Assembly: GCA_031553495.1 (NCBI GenBank)
Contig: JAVBLN010000037.1
Span: 1 to 64,000, forward strand
Length of the DNA stretch: 64,000 bases
DNA from: Pinibacter sp031553495
GTDB taxonomy: Bacteria; Bacteroidota; Bacteroidia; Chitinophagales; Chitinophagaceae
Direction of reading: 5' to 3'
The notes beneath the pieces were generated by a model. The model was not told the DNA's origin, made no database searches, and saw nothing but the letters and a program-made list of their open reading frames with translations. Below are positions 36,240-45,875 of this stretch, piece by piece (positions within the stretch are counted from its first letter, which is position 1; every line of letters begins with the position of its first letter). A program made the translations under genes and the position numbers.

Positions 36240-38975
36240 TTAGTTTCCGCCATAAAAAGAGTTGCGCTTATTTACGCGTAAGTCGCGTAAAATGCCTGAT
36301 TTCGGATTGATGGTGATATTAAAATACCTGGTTATTCCTATTGGCGTTACATTTATAGACATTTGCCAACAGTGCATTTCGCGTGAAACAAACATGGTGA
36401 GCTGCTGTATGGAGGAGCCTCTGAAATCATAGTAGGTGTTCATACCCACTTTCCATTTGGGTGTCAGGTTAAAATCGCCGCCTAGCGTAATGCTGGATGT
36501 GATTTGTGTGCTATACCCCGAGTAATCGGATTTCATTGCTCGGTAAAAACTCAACGAATAAGATATATTCACATTCCACGGAATTTCAAAATCCGCGAAT
36601 TCCGCGGGATTGTTACGCATATAATCCAACTGCGCCTGCTGCTCTTCCATTGTCATTGGCAGGCCCATATCGGGGTTATTCTTTGCTTCTGCAAGCTCTT
36701 TGTCTTTTTGATCTTTTTTCTTACTTGAAAACTGGGTGGATAAGGCTATGTTTCCATTGGTGATTTGTCCCAGCGAAAACCCCTTGCCCCCCCCCTGCCA
36801 GGCATATTTATTTATTCTTCGGCCACGGTTGTCCATTTGGTAAGGATCCAGCACGGTACTGGCGGTAAAGTTCACTTTTTCAAATAATGTGCTTCTTAAA
36901 TAAAAATTGAATGTGGACAAATTGAACGAATCCGCCATCAGGTTATAGCTGCCGTTTACACCAAAACCATCTATGATTTTTACTTTTTTGATACCTCCGC
37001 TTGTGGTGTCTTTTTTAGAACGTACTTTAATTTCAAGATTGTTATCCAGGCCAAAATTGATACCTCCGAAAGTACCTTCCGAAAAAGGCCCGTAACCTAC
37101 ATTTTCATAATAAGAGAACCGCCGTGTGGTAGTATCCAGCGCCTTGGTAATAGAATTCACTGTAACATTTGCAATACCGGTATAATAATCTTTCGATGCC
37201 AGGTCGGGCTTAAAGCTAAGGCCTACAGTGGGCCTGATTACATGCCGTACTGCATAAAGCTTGCTGTTTTTGCCAAATTTGGAAAACGTTCCAAACAATG
37301 CGGTATTAAGCGATAAGCTGAAAGAAACATCATTGGCCAGGTAAAACCCTTTGTTATGATAGCTTTTTAATGTTCCGGTTGTTGAATCCCACTGTTGCAA
37401 TATGCGGTCGCCATACCATCTTTGTTGCAGGCTAACACCCGGCGCTACGGTTACCGCTCCGCCCAATATTGGCGGCAATGATAAACTCAAAGGAATACTG
37501 TGCGAAACTCCCCAGCGCATGGTATCTGCCAATTTCGACATGCTAAACGCCGTATCATAAAATGAAGCCTGGTTCATGAACTGCGTATTTAAACCAATAC
37601 CCAGCTTTTGATACCATTTTGGTGTACCCACAAATTCTTTGGGTTGCAGGGGATAAAAATTATTTACGGTAAATGAGCCGTTTGGCAAACGAATGTTATA
37701 TAGTTTGGTAACATTATTTTGGTCGTGGCCTGCACTTACTGTAAGGTTATATTTATTATTCCAGTTTTTAGAATAAGCAATAGATGAATTTAGCTGGTTA
37801 TTGAAATTTACTGTTGGGTTGTATGAATACTGGTTGTATTTAGATGACGCAATATTCACGCTAGCCTGAAAAGTGGTACCCGGCCTGGCTTTTCCATCTA
37901 CAGAGTGGCTCCACCCCAGGCTCCAGTTTTTGCTGGTTTCATACTCCTTGGCGCCGCTATTACTTAGAAAACGTACATAATTGTAGGAAAAATTGGTTTG
38001 CCCATAATACCTGTAGCGTTTTCTGTAAGTAGGCGTAATGGTTGCCTGCCACCCTCCGTATGAATATATATTGGTGCGCAGCATTACATCAACATACTCA
38101 TTTAGCACTTTATAATAGCCAAGTCCTTCCAGCCCCAGCCCATACTGCTCATTAGTAGTAAATTGCGGTGGCAGCAGCCCCGAATGACGACCCTGCCTGA
38201 GCGGAAAATATCCAAATGGAATGTATATTGGAACCGGCACTCCTTCAAACTCGGGATGCACAGGCCCGGTAATAGCAAATTTTTTATTGATCAGCTCCAT
38301 TTTTTTTGTACGAAACGCGAAGTGCGGTGTATCAAGATCGCAGGTAGTAAAGCGTCCGCGAAGTGCATAATAAATGTCGCTGTTTACCTTTTTCACTTTT
38401 TCACCATGCACAAACATTTCCCCCTGCTGCGTGTAAGTGCTGCTGGTAATGCCCTTCATGGTTTTGGTATTGAAGGTAATCGTATCGGCAATCATTTTAC
38501 TGTCGCCCTGTGTAAATTTGGGTTGCCCCTCCATCAACCCAAGAGAGTCGCGTGTATGTATGGCGGTTACCAGTTGGGTTTCCTGATCCATTGCAATTTG
38601 CCAGGCTTCCATATCAATATCTTTATATTTGACAGTAGCCTTATTATACAGAATGATCTTTTTTGTTGGAATATTCAGCTTCATTGAATCGGATGCCGTG
38701 TAAGATACAGGCGCATCCAAAGTATCTTTGGAAATTTTTACATCAAATGTATCGCTCGTAGTTTTGGGGTTGGTGGTATCCTTTTTTAAAGAATCAACAA
38801 CGGAAGAATCGATACCTTTTTGTTTAGGTATTGTATCCTGTATTATTACATTTAAACTGTCAAAAATTGTATTTTTCGGATAATTCCCCATCACTAATAA
38901 CGTTAATACAGAAAACATTAACGTGAAAAAGAATGCCGAAAAACTTTTTGAACTAAATTTACCGCCGTTAATCAT
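36240..38975 (-). CDS. LptD-like outer-membrane LPS assembly protein
   Basis: A 911-residue protein of the Bacteroidota LptD type. After an N-terminal helix there is an OstA-like beta-jellyroll region (residues about 100-230: YKDIDMEAWQIAMD, DSKMIADTITFN, KKVNSDIYYALRGRFTTCD) and then a large barrel containing IPIYIPFGYFPLRQGRHSGLLPPQF (residues split here for length: IPFGYFPLRQGRHSG) near 258-272. It should complete LPS transport to the cell surface. Divergent from the amidase gene with about 84 bp between starts. The OstA-like gene at 41371 is a likely partner (inference). Confidence 0.85.
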   Translation of the reverse strand: MINGGKFSSKSFSAFFFTLMFSVLTLLVMGNYPKNTIFDSLNVIIQDTIPKQKGIDSSVVDSLKKDTTNPKTTSDTFDVKISKDTLDAPVSYTASDSMKLNIPTKKIILYNKATVKYKDIDMEAWQIAMDQETQLVTAIHTRDSLGLMEGQPKFTQGDSKMIADTITFNTKTMKGITSSTYTQQGEMFVHGEKVKKVNSDIYYALRGRFTTCDLDTPHFAFRTKKMELINKKFAITGPVHPEFEGVPVPIYIPFGYFPLRQGRHSGLLPPQFTTNEQYGLGLEGLGYYKVLNEYVDVMLRTNIYSYGGWQATITPTYRKRYRYYGQTNFSYNYVRFLSNSGAKEYETSKNWSLGWSHSVDGKARPGTTFQASVNIASSKYNQYSYNPTVNFNNQLNSSIAYSKNWNNKYNLTVSAGHDQNNVTKLYNIRLPNGSFTVNNFYPLQPKEFVGTPKWYQKLGIGLNTQFMNQASFYDTAFSMSKLADTMRWGVSHSIPLSLSLPPILGGAVTVAPGVSLQQRWYGDRILQQWDSTTGTLKSYHNKGFYLANDVSFSLSLNTALFGTFSKFGKNSKLYAVRHVIRPTVGLSFKPDLASKDYYTGIANVTVNSITKALDTTTRRFSYYENVGYGPFSEGTFGGINFGLDNNLEIKVRSKKDTTSGGIKKVKIIDGFGVNGSYNLMADSFNLSTFNFYLRSTLFEKVNFTASTVLDPYQMDNRGRRINKYAWQGGGKGFSLGQITNGNIALSTQFSSKKKDQKDKELAEAKNNPDMGLPMTMEEQQAQLDYMRNNPAEFADFEIPWNVNISYSLSFYRAMKSDYSGYSTQITSSITLGGDFNLTPKWKVGMNTYYDFRGSSIQQLTMFVSREMHCWQMSINVTPIGITRYFNITINPKSGILRDLRVNKRNSFYGGN

Positions 38976-39059
38976 ATTTGTAGTGTGGGCAAAAATAATG
39001 ATTCACAGTTAACAAAAATCTTAAAAGATTGTCGGAACCCATTAAATAATTTCATTGGC

Positions 39060-40010
39060 ATGTTGAAAAAACTTTTTTTTGTTGGCGCAATTGTTGGTTT
39101 ATATGTTACAACCGTATCATTAAAAAAACTTCCGACCGCAGCCTATGAACAAGACGAACCTGTAAAAAAAACAAATCTTCGTACCCTGATCATTGATCCC
39201 GGCCATGGTGGAGTTGATGGCGGCGCCAAAGGGCTTTTTTCAAAAGAAAAAGACGTGGCATTGGCTATTAGCTTAAAATTAGGAAAAGCGATCCAGGAAG
39301 CCATGCCGGATGTCAAAATTATTTATACACGAACAACCGACATATTGCCGGGTAATTTAAGTGATTACAGGCAGGCTTTGCGCTACCGCGCCGAGCTGGC
39401 CAACAAATCGAAAGCTGATCTGTATATTAGTATACACTGCGACGCTGCGGGCCGTGCCCCCGGCGGATGGTATGAAAAGCGGATAGTAAGCTATACCAAC
39501 AAAACAATATATGTGGGAAAAGGCAAAAACCGCAGGAAAAAAGTGATAAAGTCGCCTGTTTATGAAAGTTATTATGTTGAAAACAAGGCAAAAGGTCCAT
39601 CAACATATATTTGGGCAGCCGACAGAAGTGATGCCAAAAGTGAATATATCAACCCCGAGGAGGAAGGTGGCGAAGCCATTGAAGATTCACTGAATGTACT
39701 TGACCTTAACTCGCCGGAAGCCCGCATAAGAGCGCAGTTATACACAAAATACTTTTTCAAAAACAGCTATACTATGGCAAATTTTGTGCAGGAGGAATTT
39801 GAAAAAGCTGGACGGATGAACAGAGGAGTTTTGCAAAGAAATAATAAAGGCATTTGGGTTTTGCAGGCAACGGGAATGCCTAGTATTCTTATAGAAACAG
39901 GTTATCTTTCTAATAAAGAAGAGGAAAAATATCTAAATAGCGAGGAGGGGCAAAACGAAGTTGTAACAAATATTGTTACAGCTTTACAACGGTACAGGAA
40001 TTCGAAATAA
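39060..40010 (+). CDS. N-acetylmuramoyl-L-alanine amidase
   Basis: A 316-residue zinc amidase (amidase-3 fold) that cleaves the peptide from muramic acid in cell-wall growth or division. Zn and catalytic motifs: IIDPGHGGVDGG (first His), SIHCDAAG (second His), ILIETGYLSNKEE (catalytic Glu). An N-terminal hydrophobic segment (LFFVGAIVGLYVTTV) is a signal anchor. A family-typical insertion occurs at about 135-225. ATG 39060 was preferred over a GTG 75 bases upstream because it places the anchor at the N-terminus. Confidence 0.9.
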   Translation: MLKKLFFVGAIVGLYVTTVSLKKLPTAAYEQDEPVKKTNLRTLIIDPGHGGVDGGAKGLFSKEKDVALAISLKLGKAIQEAMPDVKIIYTRTTDILPGNLSDYRQALRYRAELANKSKADLYISIHCDAAGRAPGGWYEKRIVSYTNKTIYVGKGKNRRKKVIKSPVYESYYVENKAKGPSTYIWAADRSDAKSEYINPEEEGGEAIEDSLNVLDLNSPEARIRAQLYTKYFFKNSYTMANFVQEEFEKAGRMNRGVLQRNNKGIWVLQATGMPSILIETGYLSNKEEEKYLNSEEGQNEVVTNIVTALQRYRNSK

Positions 40011-40070
40011 TTGTAATATACCAAAGGCGGGATAATTGATACCAAAGGCAGGATAACATAATGTAATGAT

Positions 40071-40149
40071 TTTTTGGGCACCGGCGGTAGTGCTACTATT
40101 AAGCATCCGTTGTGTCACTCACTTGTACGGTAGTAACGCCATTGGGCGG
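40071..40149 (+). repeat. CAE copy 17 (+), tail II
   Basis: TTTTTGGGCACCGGCGG, left arm, standard core, right arm CGGTAGTAACGCCATTGGG, then tail II (40150-40230). Just before it, at 40019-40055, an ACCAAAGGC-GGATAA unit is repeated in tandem. Confidence 0.92.
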
Positions 40150-40230
40150 GTTTTGAGTTATGAGTTTTGAGTTATGAGTGCTTTTGTTTTTGCTTGCAAT
40201 CAGTGTTTAAAGCACTTTCAATTTTCAACT
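40150..40230 (+). repeat. CAE tail II, copy at element 17
   Basis: TTTTGAGTTATGAG twice, then TTTTGTTTTTGCTTGCAATC, AGTGTTTAAAGCAC and TTTCAATTTTCAAC. Same order as at 14555-14648 and 53335-53417. Confidence 0.75.
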
Positions 40231-40240
40231 AAAAGAAGTT

Positions 40241-40316
40241 GCCATGAAATACTACAGATGAAGTGATTGCGACGCAACGATGATGCCATGAAAAACCGCC
40301 GCCGGTATCAAAAAAA
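40241..40316 (-). repeat. CAE copy 18 (-), type B
   Basis: GCCATGAAATACTACAG, variant core TTGCGACGCAACG, GATGCCATGAAAA, CCGCCGCCGG, then an A-run. From the AAGTTGCCATG start it matches copy 25 exactly for about 55 bp. Confidence 0.9.
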
Positions 40317-40375
40317 CAATTACAAAAACAGTTGCTTAAACATTTAAAACACCATTACCTATATTCCGTATTAAA

Positions 40376-41371
40376 ATGAGTAGAATGAAAATTGCAAACG
40401 AAACTAAAATAGGTGCTCTGGCAGCCATCGCAATCGTAATACTGATACTTGGCTTTAACTATCTGAAAGGAAAAAATTTGTTAGATCCAAGTAAAAAAGT
40501 GTATGCCGTTTTCACAAAAATCGATGGCATTACCACGTCTAACCCGGTTATGATCAATGGATTGCAAGTGGGAACCATTTACAAACTGCAGGAACGCGAC
40601 CGCAATCTTACAGCCATTATTGCAATTATAAATCTGAATAAAGATGTGAACATTCCCGTAAACTCGGTGGCAGCTATCAACCAAAGCCTGCTGGGCACAT
40701 CTTCCATAAATATTGAGTTGGGCAATGCAGGCACTTATTTGAAAGACGGCGATACGCTATTATCAAAAGACGTTCCCGGCCTGGTAGATCAATTGCAGGC
40801 TTCGCTTCACCCGACTCTTGAAAGCGTAAACAGTACATTGCATTCATTAGATTCGGTTATTGAAACAATTGGTTTATATTTTGACCCAAATACAAAAAAC
40901 AATTTTCAAACAGTTATTGCTAATTTGTCCATAGCATCTGCATCTTTAACAAAATTGTTAAATGACCAATCCGGCGATTTGGCAAAATCCATGCATCACC
41001 TTAACACTTTTACCGGAAACCTGGCCGGAAACAATGAGAAAATAAGCGGCACACTCAGCAACCTGGAAACAACTTCTTCCAAATTGGCAAACCTGAAACT
41101 GGAAGAGACGATATCCTCGCTGGATTCCACTATAAAACAGCTAAATAATGTAGCAACGAAAATGAATGGTGACAAAGGAAGCATTGGCAAACTAATGAAC
41201 GATCCGACACTTTATATTAATCTTGAGAAAACCACGCGAAGCTTAAATACTTTGCTGGATGATCTCCGGGTTCATCCGAAGCGCTATGTAAACATTTCCG
41301 TATTTGGAAAAAAAGATAAGGGTAATTATTTATCCGCACCTCTTAACGACTCTACCAAAGTAAATAATTAA
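40376..41371 (+). CDS. MlaD/MCE-domain lipid transport protein
   Basis: A 331-residue protein: one N-terminal membrane helix (LAAIAIVILILGFNYL), an MCE domain (about 40-130: VYAVFTKIDGITTSNPV, QVGTIYKL, SLLGTSSINIELG), then a long helical region to the end (N/S/T-rich, LDSTIKQLNN words). It fits the periplasmic ring component of a Mla-type phospholipid shuttle. The matching MlaE/F genes are not here. Its stop overlaps the start of the next gene by one base (TAATG), so the two are probably coupled. Confidence 0.88.
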   Translation: MSRMKIANETKIGALAAIAIVILILGFNYLKGKNLLDPSKKVYAVFTKIDGITTSNPVMINGLQVGTIYKLQERDRNLTAIIAIINLNKDVNIPVNSVAAINQSLLGTSSINIELGNAGTYLKDGDTLLSKDVPGLVDQLQASLHPTLESVNSTLHSLDSVIETIGLYFDPNTKNNFQTVIANLSIASASLTKLLNDQSGDLAKSMHHLNTFTGNLAGNNEKISGTLSNLETTSSKLANLKLEETISSLDSTIKQLNNVATKMNGDKGSIGKLMNDPTLYINLEKTTRSLNTLLDDLRVHPKRYVNISVFGKKDKGNYLSAPLNDSTKVNN

Positions 41372-43092
41372 TGAAGCAGTTATTATTTGTGATTGTGTTT
41401 TGTGCTTGCGGGATAATGCAGCATTCTCTTATGGCACAGGTGCAGGTAATAGCACGCCCTGAAGGTAGCGACAGCAGCAAAAGGCCTGTAACATTTAGTG
41501 CAGATAAACTTACCGATACCAAAATAGATTCGGTAAAAGAAGTGATAGTCGCGGTAGGTAAAGCCGTTTTTGTAGATGGCACAACAAGATTTACCTGCGA
41601 CAGCGCCATTTACAAAAAACCGGAAGAAACTGTAGAGGCCTTCGGAAATATACACATAACAGACAGCGATACAATACAGGCCTGGGGCGATTACATGATA
41701 TATTACAAACTTGACAAACAGGCCTACCTTAAGAAAAATGTGAAAATGACAGACGGACAGGCTGTCTTAACCACACAGGAATTTGAATACAACACTCAAT
41801 ACAAAACAGGTACTTATAAAAATGGCGGAAAAATTGTAACGGGCACCACCGTTCTTACCAGTACCGATGCCATATATTATTCCGAACTGAAGGATGCGTA
41901 TTTTAAAAACAATGTAAAACTCCGCGACCCGGCATATAAAGTAGACACAGATTCTTTACTCTACAATACAAGTTCAAGAATTGCCACATTTATAACCAAA
42001 ACAATTTTAGAAGATAGCCTGAAAAGGCAAATATTAACATCTGACGGTTATTATGATACCGAAAATAAAAGGGCAAGATTTGGAAAGAGGCCTATTATTA
42101 AAGACAGCACTTCCGAAATAACCGGCGATGATGTGGAATTTGATGACGCAACCGGTGAAAACTTTGCAAGAGGTAATGCTGTGTTTAAAGATACCGCACA
42201 AGGAATCGCTATACTCGCAAATAGCCTGCGTGGCAATAAGATCACCAATACCATGCTGGCAACCGAACAACCGTTAATGATCCTCAAACAGGAAAAAGAT
42301 TCAATCTATATTTCAGCAGATACTTTGTTTTCCGGATTGAGGGAAGATACAGCTAAAAGCAAAGACACATTGCTGGCGAAAAATGGGACACCGCAAAAAA
42401 CAAATGAGGTAAAAAGACCGCAGGATGATTCTGCCACTAACAGCAGGCGCTATATTATAGCATATCATAATGTGCGGATATTCTCAGATTCTACGCAAGC
42501 CGTGTGCGACAGCTTATTTTATTCCGGTGCCGATTCAATTTTCAGACTCATTACAAACCCAGTGGTATGGGCTAACAACAGCCAGGTTACCGGCGATACT
42601 ATTTTTTTATATACTCAAAACAAAAAGCCTTCGCGGTTTTATGTATTTGAGAACGGGATAGTAATAAACCATGTGGAAAAAGGATACTATAACCAACTGA
42701 GAGGACATACTATAAACGGTTATTTTAAAGATGGCGAAATAGATTTTGTGAGAGCGAAAGGCAGCGCTGAAAGTATATACTATGCCCAGGATGAAGAGCA
42801 TGCGTATATAGGCGTGAATCGCGCTACAAGCGATATGATCGACATACGCTTTTTAAACAAAGAAGTAGAGGAGGTGCTATTTGTAAACGAAGTAAACGGC
42901 ACTTTGTATCCAATGCGCTTAGCTAATGCCGATGAAATGAAATTAAAGGGCTTCAACTGGCTTGAAGAATACAGGCCTAAAACAAAATTTGAACTATTTG
43001 AACCTCCTATAAAACGTACCAAACCTGGAAATAATGAAGGTGATGACGATGAAAAACCTGCAAGCAATATTAGTACAGCGGGCCGTTGGTAG
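41371..43092 (+). CDS. OstA-like (LptA/LptD-N type) protein
   Basis: A 573-residue exported protein: signal peptide (about 1-22) and three to four stretches of OstA-type beta-jellyroll (for example FSADKLTDTKIDSVKEVIV, DSDTIQAWGDYMIYYK, ADTLFSGL, ARGNAVFKDTAQGIAIL). Such proteins bridge LPS from the inner membrane to LptD. Acidic, low-complexity C-terminus (EGDDDEKPASN). It is translationally coupled to the MCE gene upstream and lies in the same block as LptD and the amidase. Confidence 0.8.
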   Translation: MKQLLFVIVFCACGIMQHSLMAQVQVIARPEGSDSSKRPVTFSADKLTDTKIDSVKEVIVAVGKAVFVDGTTRFTCDSAIYKKPEETVEAFGNIHITDSDTIQAWGDYMIYYKLDKQAYLKKNVKMTDGQAVLTTQEFEYNTQYKTGTYKNGGKIVTGTTVLTSTDAIYYSELKDAYFKNNVKLRDPAYKVDTDSLLYNTSSRIATFITKTILEDSLKRQILTSDGYYDTENKRARFGKRPIIKDSTSEITGDDVEFDDATGENFARGNAVFKDTAQGIAILANSLRGNKITNTMLATEQPLMILKQEKDSIYISADTLFSGLREDTAKSKDTLLAKNGTPQKTNEVKRPQDDSATNSRRYIIAYHNVRIFSDSTQAVCDSLFYSGADSIFRLITNPVVWANNSQVTGDTIFLYTQNKKPSRFYVFENGIVINHVEKGYYNQLRGHTINGYFKDGEIDFVRAKGSAESIYYAQDEEHAYIGVNRATSDMIDIRFLNKEVEEVLFVNEVNGTLYPMRLANADEMKLKGFNWLEEYRPKTKFELFEPPIKRTKPGNNEGDDDEKPASNISTAGRW

Positions 43093-43198
43093 TAAGCAGT
43101 TGGCAGTAGAGAAATCAGAAGTCCCCCTCAAACCACTAAACCCGAAAACAACACAACAGGATTTTTGACTTAACAATAGCGTATCTAAGATTTATACT

Positions 43199-44377
43199 AT
43201 GGCATCGTTAGTAAGAAGAATTATTCGGAAAAGAATTGTAAAACCCATTTCCAACTTTATAAAGGACAGCCGGGCTGTTGGCATCACTCTTTTAGTGTGT
43301 ACAATTGTATCGCTCTTGTTAGCTAATAGCGAAAGTTCCGCAGCTTATACCTCATTTTGGCTAAAGATCATACCCTCACCATCTTTTTTACATTTACCAC
43401 ACCACCTGGAGCATTGGATAAATGACCTGTTAATGGCGTTTTTCTTCTTTCTTGTGGGAATGGAAATAAAAAAAGAACTGCTAAACGGAGAGCTCTCCTC
43501 CATCAAAAAAGCGGTGTTGCCCATTGCCGCCGCTATTGGAGGTATGATTTTTCCGGCCATCATTTATATACTCATCAATAAAGGCTCAGATTATACAAAC
43601 GGCTGGGGCATACCCATGGCAACTGACATCGCTTTTTCACTGGGAGTAGCGTCTTTATTGGGCTCGCGAGTACCAATGTCGTTAAAGATCTTTCTAATGG
43701 CACTTGCCATCATCGACGATCTCGGAGCCATACTGGTTATTGCCTTGTTTTACGGAGAAAAAATCAATTGGATATTCATGTTATCAGGTGCTTTAGTTTG
43801 CCTGGTTTTAGCGCTGTTATCTCATTTTAAAAAGTTAAACGTTTTTCTCATTTGTGTATTGGGGCTATTGCTATGGTATTGCATCTTCAATTCCGGCATT
43901 CACGCCACCATAGCCGGAGTGCTGCTGGCAATATTTATTCCGCTTAACAAGTTGGAAACATACATGCATAAGCTGCATAAGCCGGTCAATTTTATAATTT
44001 TACCCTTATTTGCATTGGCCAATACCGCAATTGTAATCCCCGGCAATTTCCTGGCAAATATGACTACCACATTAAGCCTGGGAGTAATGTTGGGCCTCAT
44101 AATTGGCAAGCCATTGGGCATCACTACCCTTTCGTGGCTAACAGTCAAATTGAAATGGGGTGAAAAACCAAAAAACACCTCCTGGGTACAAATGCTGGGC
44201 ATTGGAGTATTAGCAGGAATTGGCTTTACCATGTCCATATTCATCACCATGCTGGCCTTTGATCATCACCAATTTCAGGATATTTCAAAAATCGCGGTAC
44301 TAACAGGTTCTGTGGTGGCCATATTGGCAGGCGCGGCTATCTTATATTTCGCAAGCCGGCATAAAAAGCAAATTTGA
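43199..44377 (+). CDS. nhaA: Na+/H+ antiporter NhaA
   Basis: A 392-residue NhaA-family antiporter, exchanging sodium for protons across the inner membrane. The ion-site aspartates are in MATDIAFSLGV and ALAIIDDLGAIL (tandem DD). Other family marks: ANSESSAAYTSFW, the ring of helices, and LGIGVLAGIGFTMSIFITMLAF near the end. Length is normal. The upstream gap has no CAE; CAE copy 19 follows downstream. Confidence 0.96.
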   Translation: MASLVRRIIRKRIVKPISNFIKDSRAVGITLLVCTIVSLLLANSESSAAYTSFWLKIIPSPSFLHLPHHLEHWINDLLMAFFFFLVGMEIKKELLNGELSSIKKAVLPIAAAIGGMIFPAIIYILINKGSDYTNGWGIPMATDIAFSLGVASLLGSRVPMSLKIFLMALAIIDDLGAILVIALFYGEKINWIFMLSGALVCLVLALLSHFKKLNVFLICVLGLLLWYCIFNSGIHATIAGVLLAIFIPLNKLETYMHKLHKPVNFIILPLFALANTAIVIPGNFLANMTTTLSLGVMLGLIIGKPLGITTLSWLTVKLKWGEKPKNTSWVQMLGIGVLAGIGFTMSIFITMLAFDHHQFQDISKIAVLTGSVVAILAGAAILYFASRHKKQI

Positions 44378-44423
44378 TAAATATCAATGTTTCATGTAGC
44401 TGAAAACTTGTAAATATTTTTTG

Positions 44424-44494
44424 TATCCGGGCGGTAGTGCTACTATTAAGCATCGTTGTGTCACTCACTTGTACGGTAGTAATTCTATTCAGCC
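44424..44494 (+). repeat. CAE copy 19 (+)
   Basis: TATCCGGGCGG, standard left arm and core, right arm CGGTAGTAATTCTATTCAG. With copy 20 it brackets msrA. Confidence 0.92.
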
Positions 44495-44669
44495 GGGTTA
44501 AATTTCACGTACAAGTCAATACCGTTCAAAATACAAGTGCAGAACAAACGTTTACATTCATTTTCAGGAGTTAATAGATTCTTAAAAAAAGACAAGTTTT
44601 ACAATAAACCTTATATATTGCAATAACGAGTTGTAACTTTCAAAATGATTTTTAACTAAAGAGATTAGT

Positions 44670-45383
44670 ATGATTTTGAAGACGCAGATTACCAATTTAG
44701 CATCTCTATTACTTTTAGCCCTAAATGCGTGTGCCCCCAAAGAAAACATGAATAATGCTATGAGCGATAACCTAACCGAAAAAAGTCCGATGGACAAATC
44801 ATTTACAAATGGACTTGTAACAGATACTGCTGTTTTTGGCGCCGGTTGTTTTTGGTGTGTAGAAGCACTTTTCGAACAACTTGATGGCGTTTTAAAAGTA
44901 ACAAACGGATACTCCGGAGGCCATGTAGCCAACCCTACTTATGAGCAGGTTTGCGACAAAAACACAGGCCATGTAGAAGTAGCTCAAATTATTTTTGATC
45001 CTTCTAAAATTTCTTACGATGAACTTTTAGAAGTATTTTGGCAATCGCACGACCCAACTACCATCGACAGGCAGGGAAATGATGTAGGTCCGCAATATAG
45101 AAGTGTGGTCTTTTATAATAGTTCCGAACAAAAAGAAAAAGCGGAATACTACAAAACACAATTGGATAAAAGTGGCGCATGGAGCCATCCTATTGTAACT
45201 ACAATAGAACCGCTGATAAATTTTTACGTTGCAGAAAAGTACCACCAAAATTATTATAACAACAATAGCTCTCAGCCTTACTGCTACTATGTAATAAGAC
45301 CGAAAATGGAAAAATTTGAAAAAGCGTTTAAAGATAAATTGAAGAAAAAACCCGGTTTTGGAGAAGAAGTTGTAGGAAAGTGA
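44670..45383 (+). CDS. msrA: Peptide methionine sulfoxide reductase, lipoprotein form
   Basis: A 237-residue MsrA that reduces methionine-S-sulfoxide. Catalytic GCFWC (Cys60), NGYSGGHVANPTYEQVC, the SHDPTTIDRQGNDVGPQYRS block and EKYHQNYYN are typical. Unusually, the N-terminus is a lipoprotein signal (ILKTQITNLASLLLLALNAC, Cys21), so the enzyme should work outside the cytoplasm on envelope proteins. Bracketed by CAE copies 19 and 20. A start slightly downstream would remove the signal, but the lipobox fits too well. Confidence 0.93.
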   Translation: MILKTQITNLASLLLLALNACAPKENMNNAMSDNLTEKSPMDKSFTNGLVTDTAVFGAGCFWCVEALFEQLDGVLKVTNGYSGGHVANPTYEQVCDKNTGHVEVAQIIFDPSKISYDELLEVFWQSHDPTTIDRQGNDVGPQYRSVVFYNSSEQKEKAEYYKTQLDKSGAWSHPIVTTIEPLINFYVAEKYHQNYYNNNSSQPYCYYVIRPKMEKFEKAFKDKLKKKPGFGEEVVGK

Positions 45384-45471
45384 TTTTATTATATACACAA
45401 GGGAGAGGTCAGTACAAAGTAGGCAGTAGACGGTTAGCAGTAGAGAAGCTGTATTAAACAGGAATGATTGA

Positions 45472-45528
45472 GAGTTGCCGTTATTGTGTGTGTAGGGAGG
45501 CCATTGTGCGAAGGCACACCAACAACCA
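45472..45528 (+). repeat. 57-bp hairpin repeat, copy 2
   Basis: See 25115-25171. Ends GTTATTGTGTGTG and CACACCAACAACC are inverted. It is followed at 45611-45666 by another dispersed repeat. Confidence 0.75.
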
Positions 45529-45610
45529 ATGAGAATCCTCTTGTTGCAATAAAAGAAAAAAAGTAATCTGGTACAAGCTTGGCTATACATTTGGCTCAGT
45601 TACCACGCTT

Positions 45611-45666
45611 GCGCCAGGTGCGTGATAATCAACTAAAAAACTGTCTACTTTTTTCAAGACGTGACA
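45611..45666 (+). repeat. Insertion-sequence-end-like dispersed repeat, copy 2
   Basis: GCGCCAGGTGCGTGATAA, then CTAAAAAACTGTCTAC, TTTTTTCAAGACGTGACA. Shared with 50963-51019 (longer) and with 2317-2355 (right part). Confidence 0.65.
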
Positions 45667-45708
45667 ACTTCTGGTCTCTGACTTTTTTATTGCCCACCGC
45701 CCGCTCTC

Positions 45709-45784
45709 GCTCAATAGCATTACTACCGCACAAGTGAGTGACACAACGATGCTTAATAGTAGCACAACCGCCGGTTACATAAAA
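45709..45784 (-). repeat. CAE copy 20 (-)
   Basis: GCTCAATAGCATTACTACCG, core with CACAAGTGAGTG, left arm AATAGTAGCACAACCGCCGG, TTACATAAAA end. Followed by TTTTGAGTTATAAGTGATG words. The other parts of the 492-bp gap hold the repeats listed above; no gene. Confidence 0.92.
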
Positions 45785-45875
45785 GTTTTGAGTTATAAGT
45801 GATGAGTTTTGAGTGATGCCTACCGACTGACATCTGCCCACTATTCATTATTTTTGCCGTCCTTAATTACATTTC

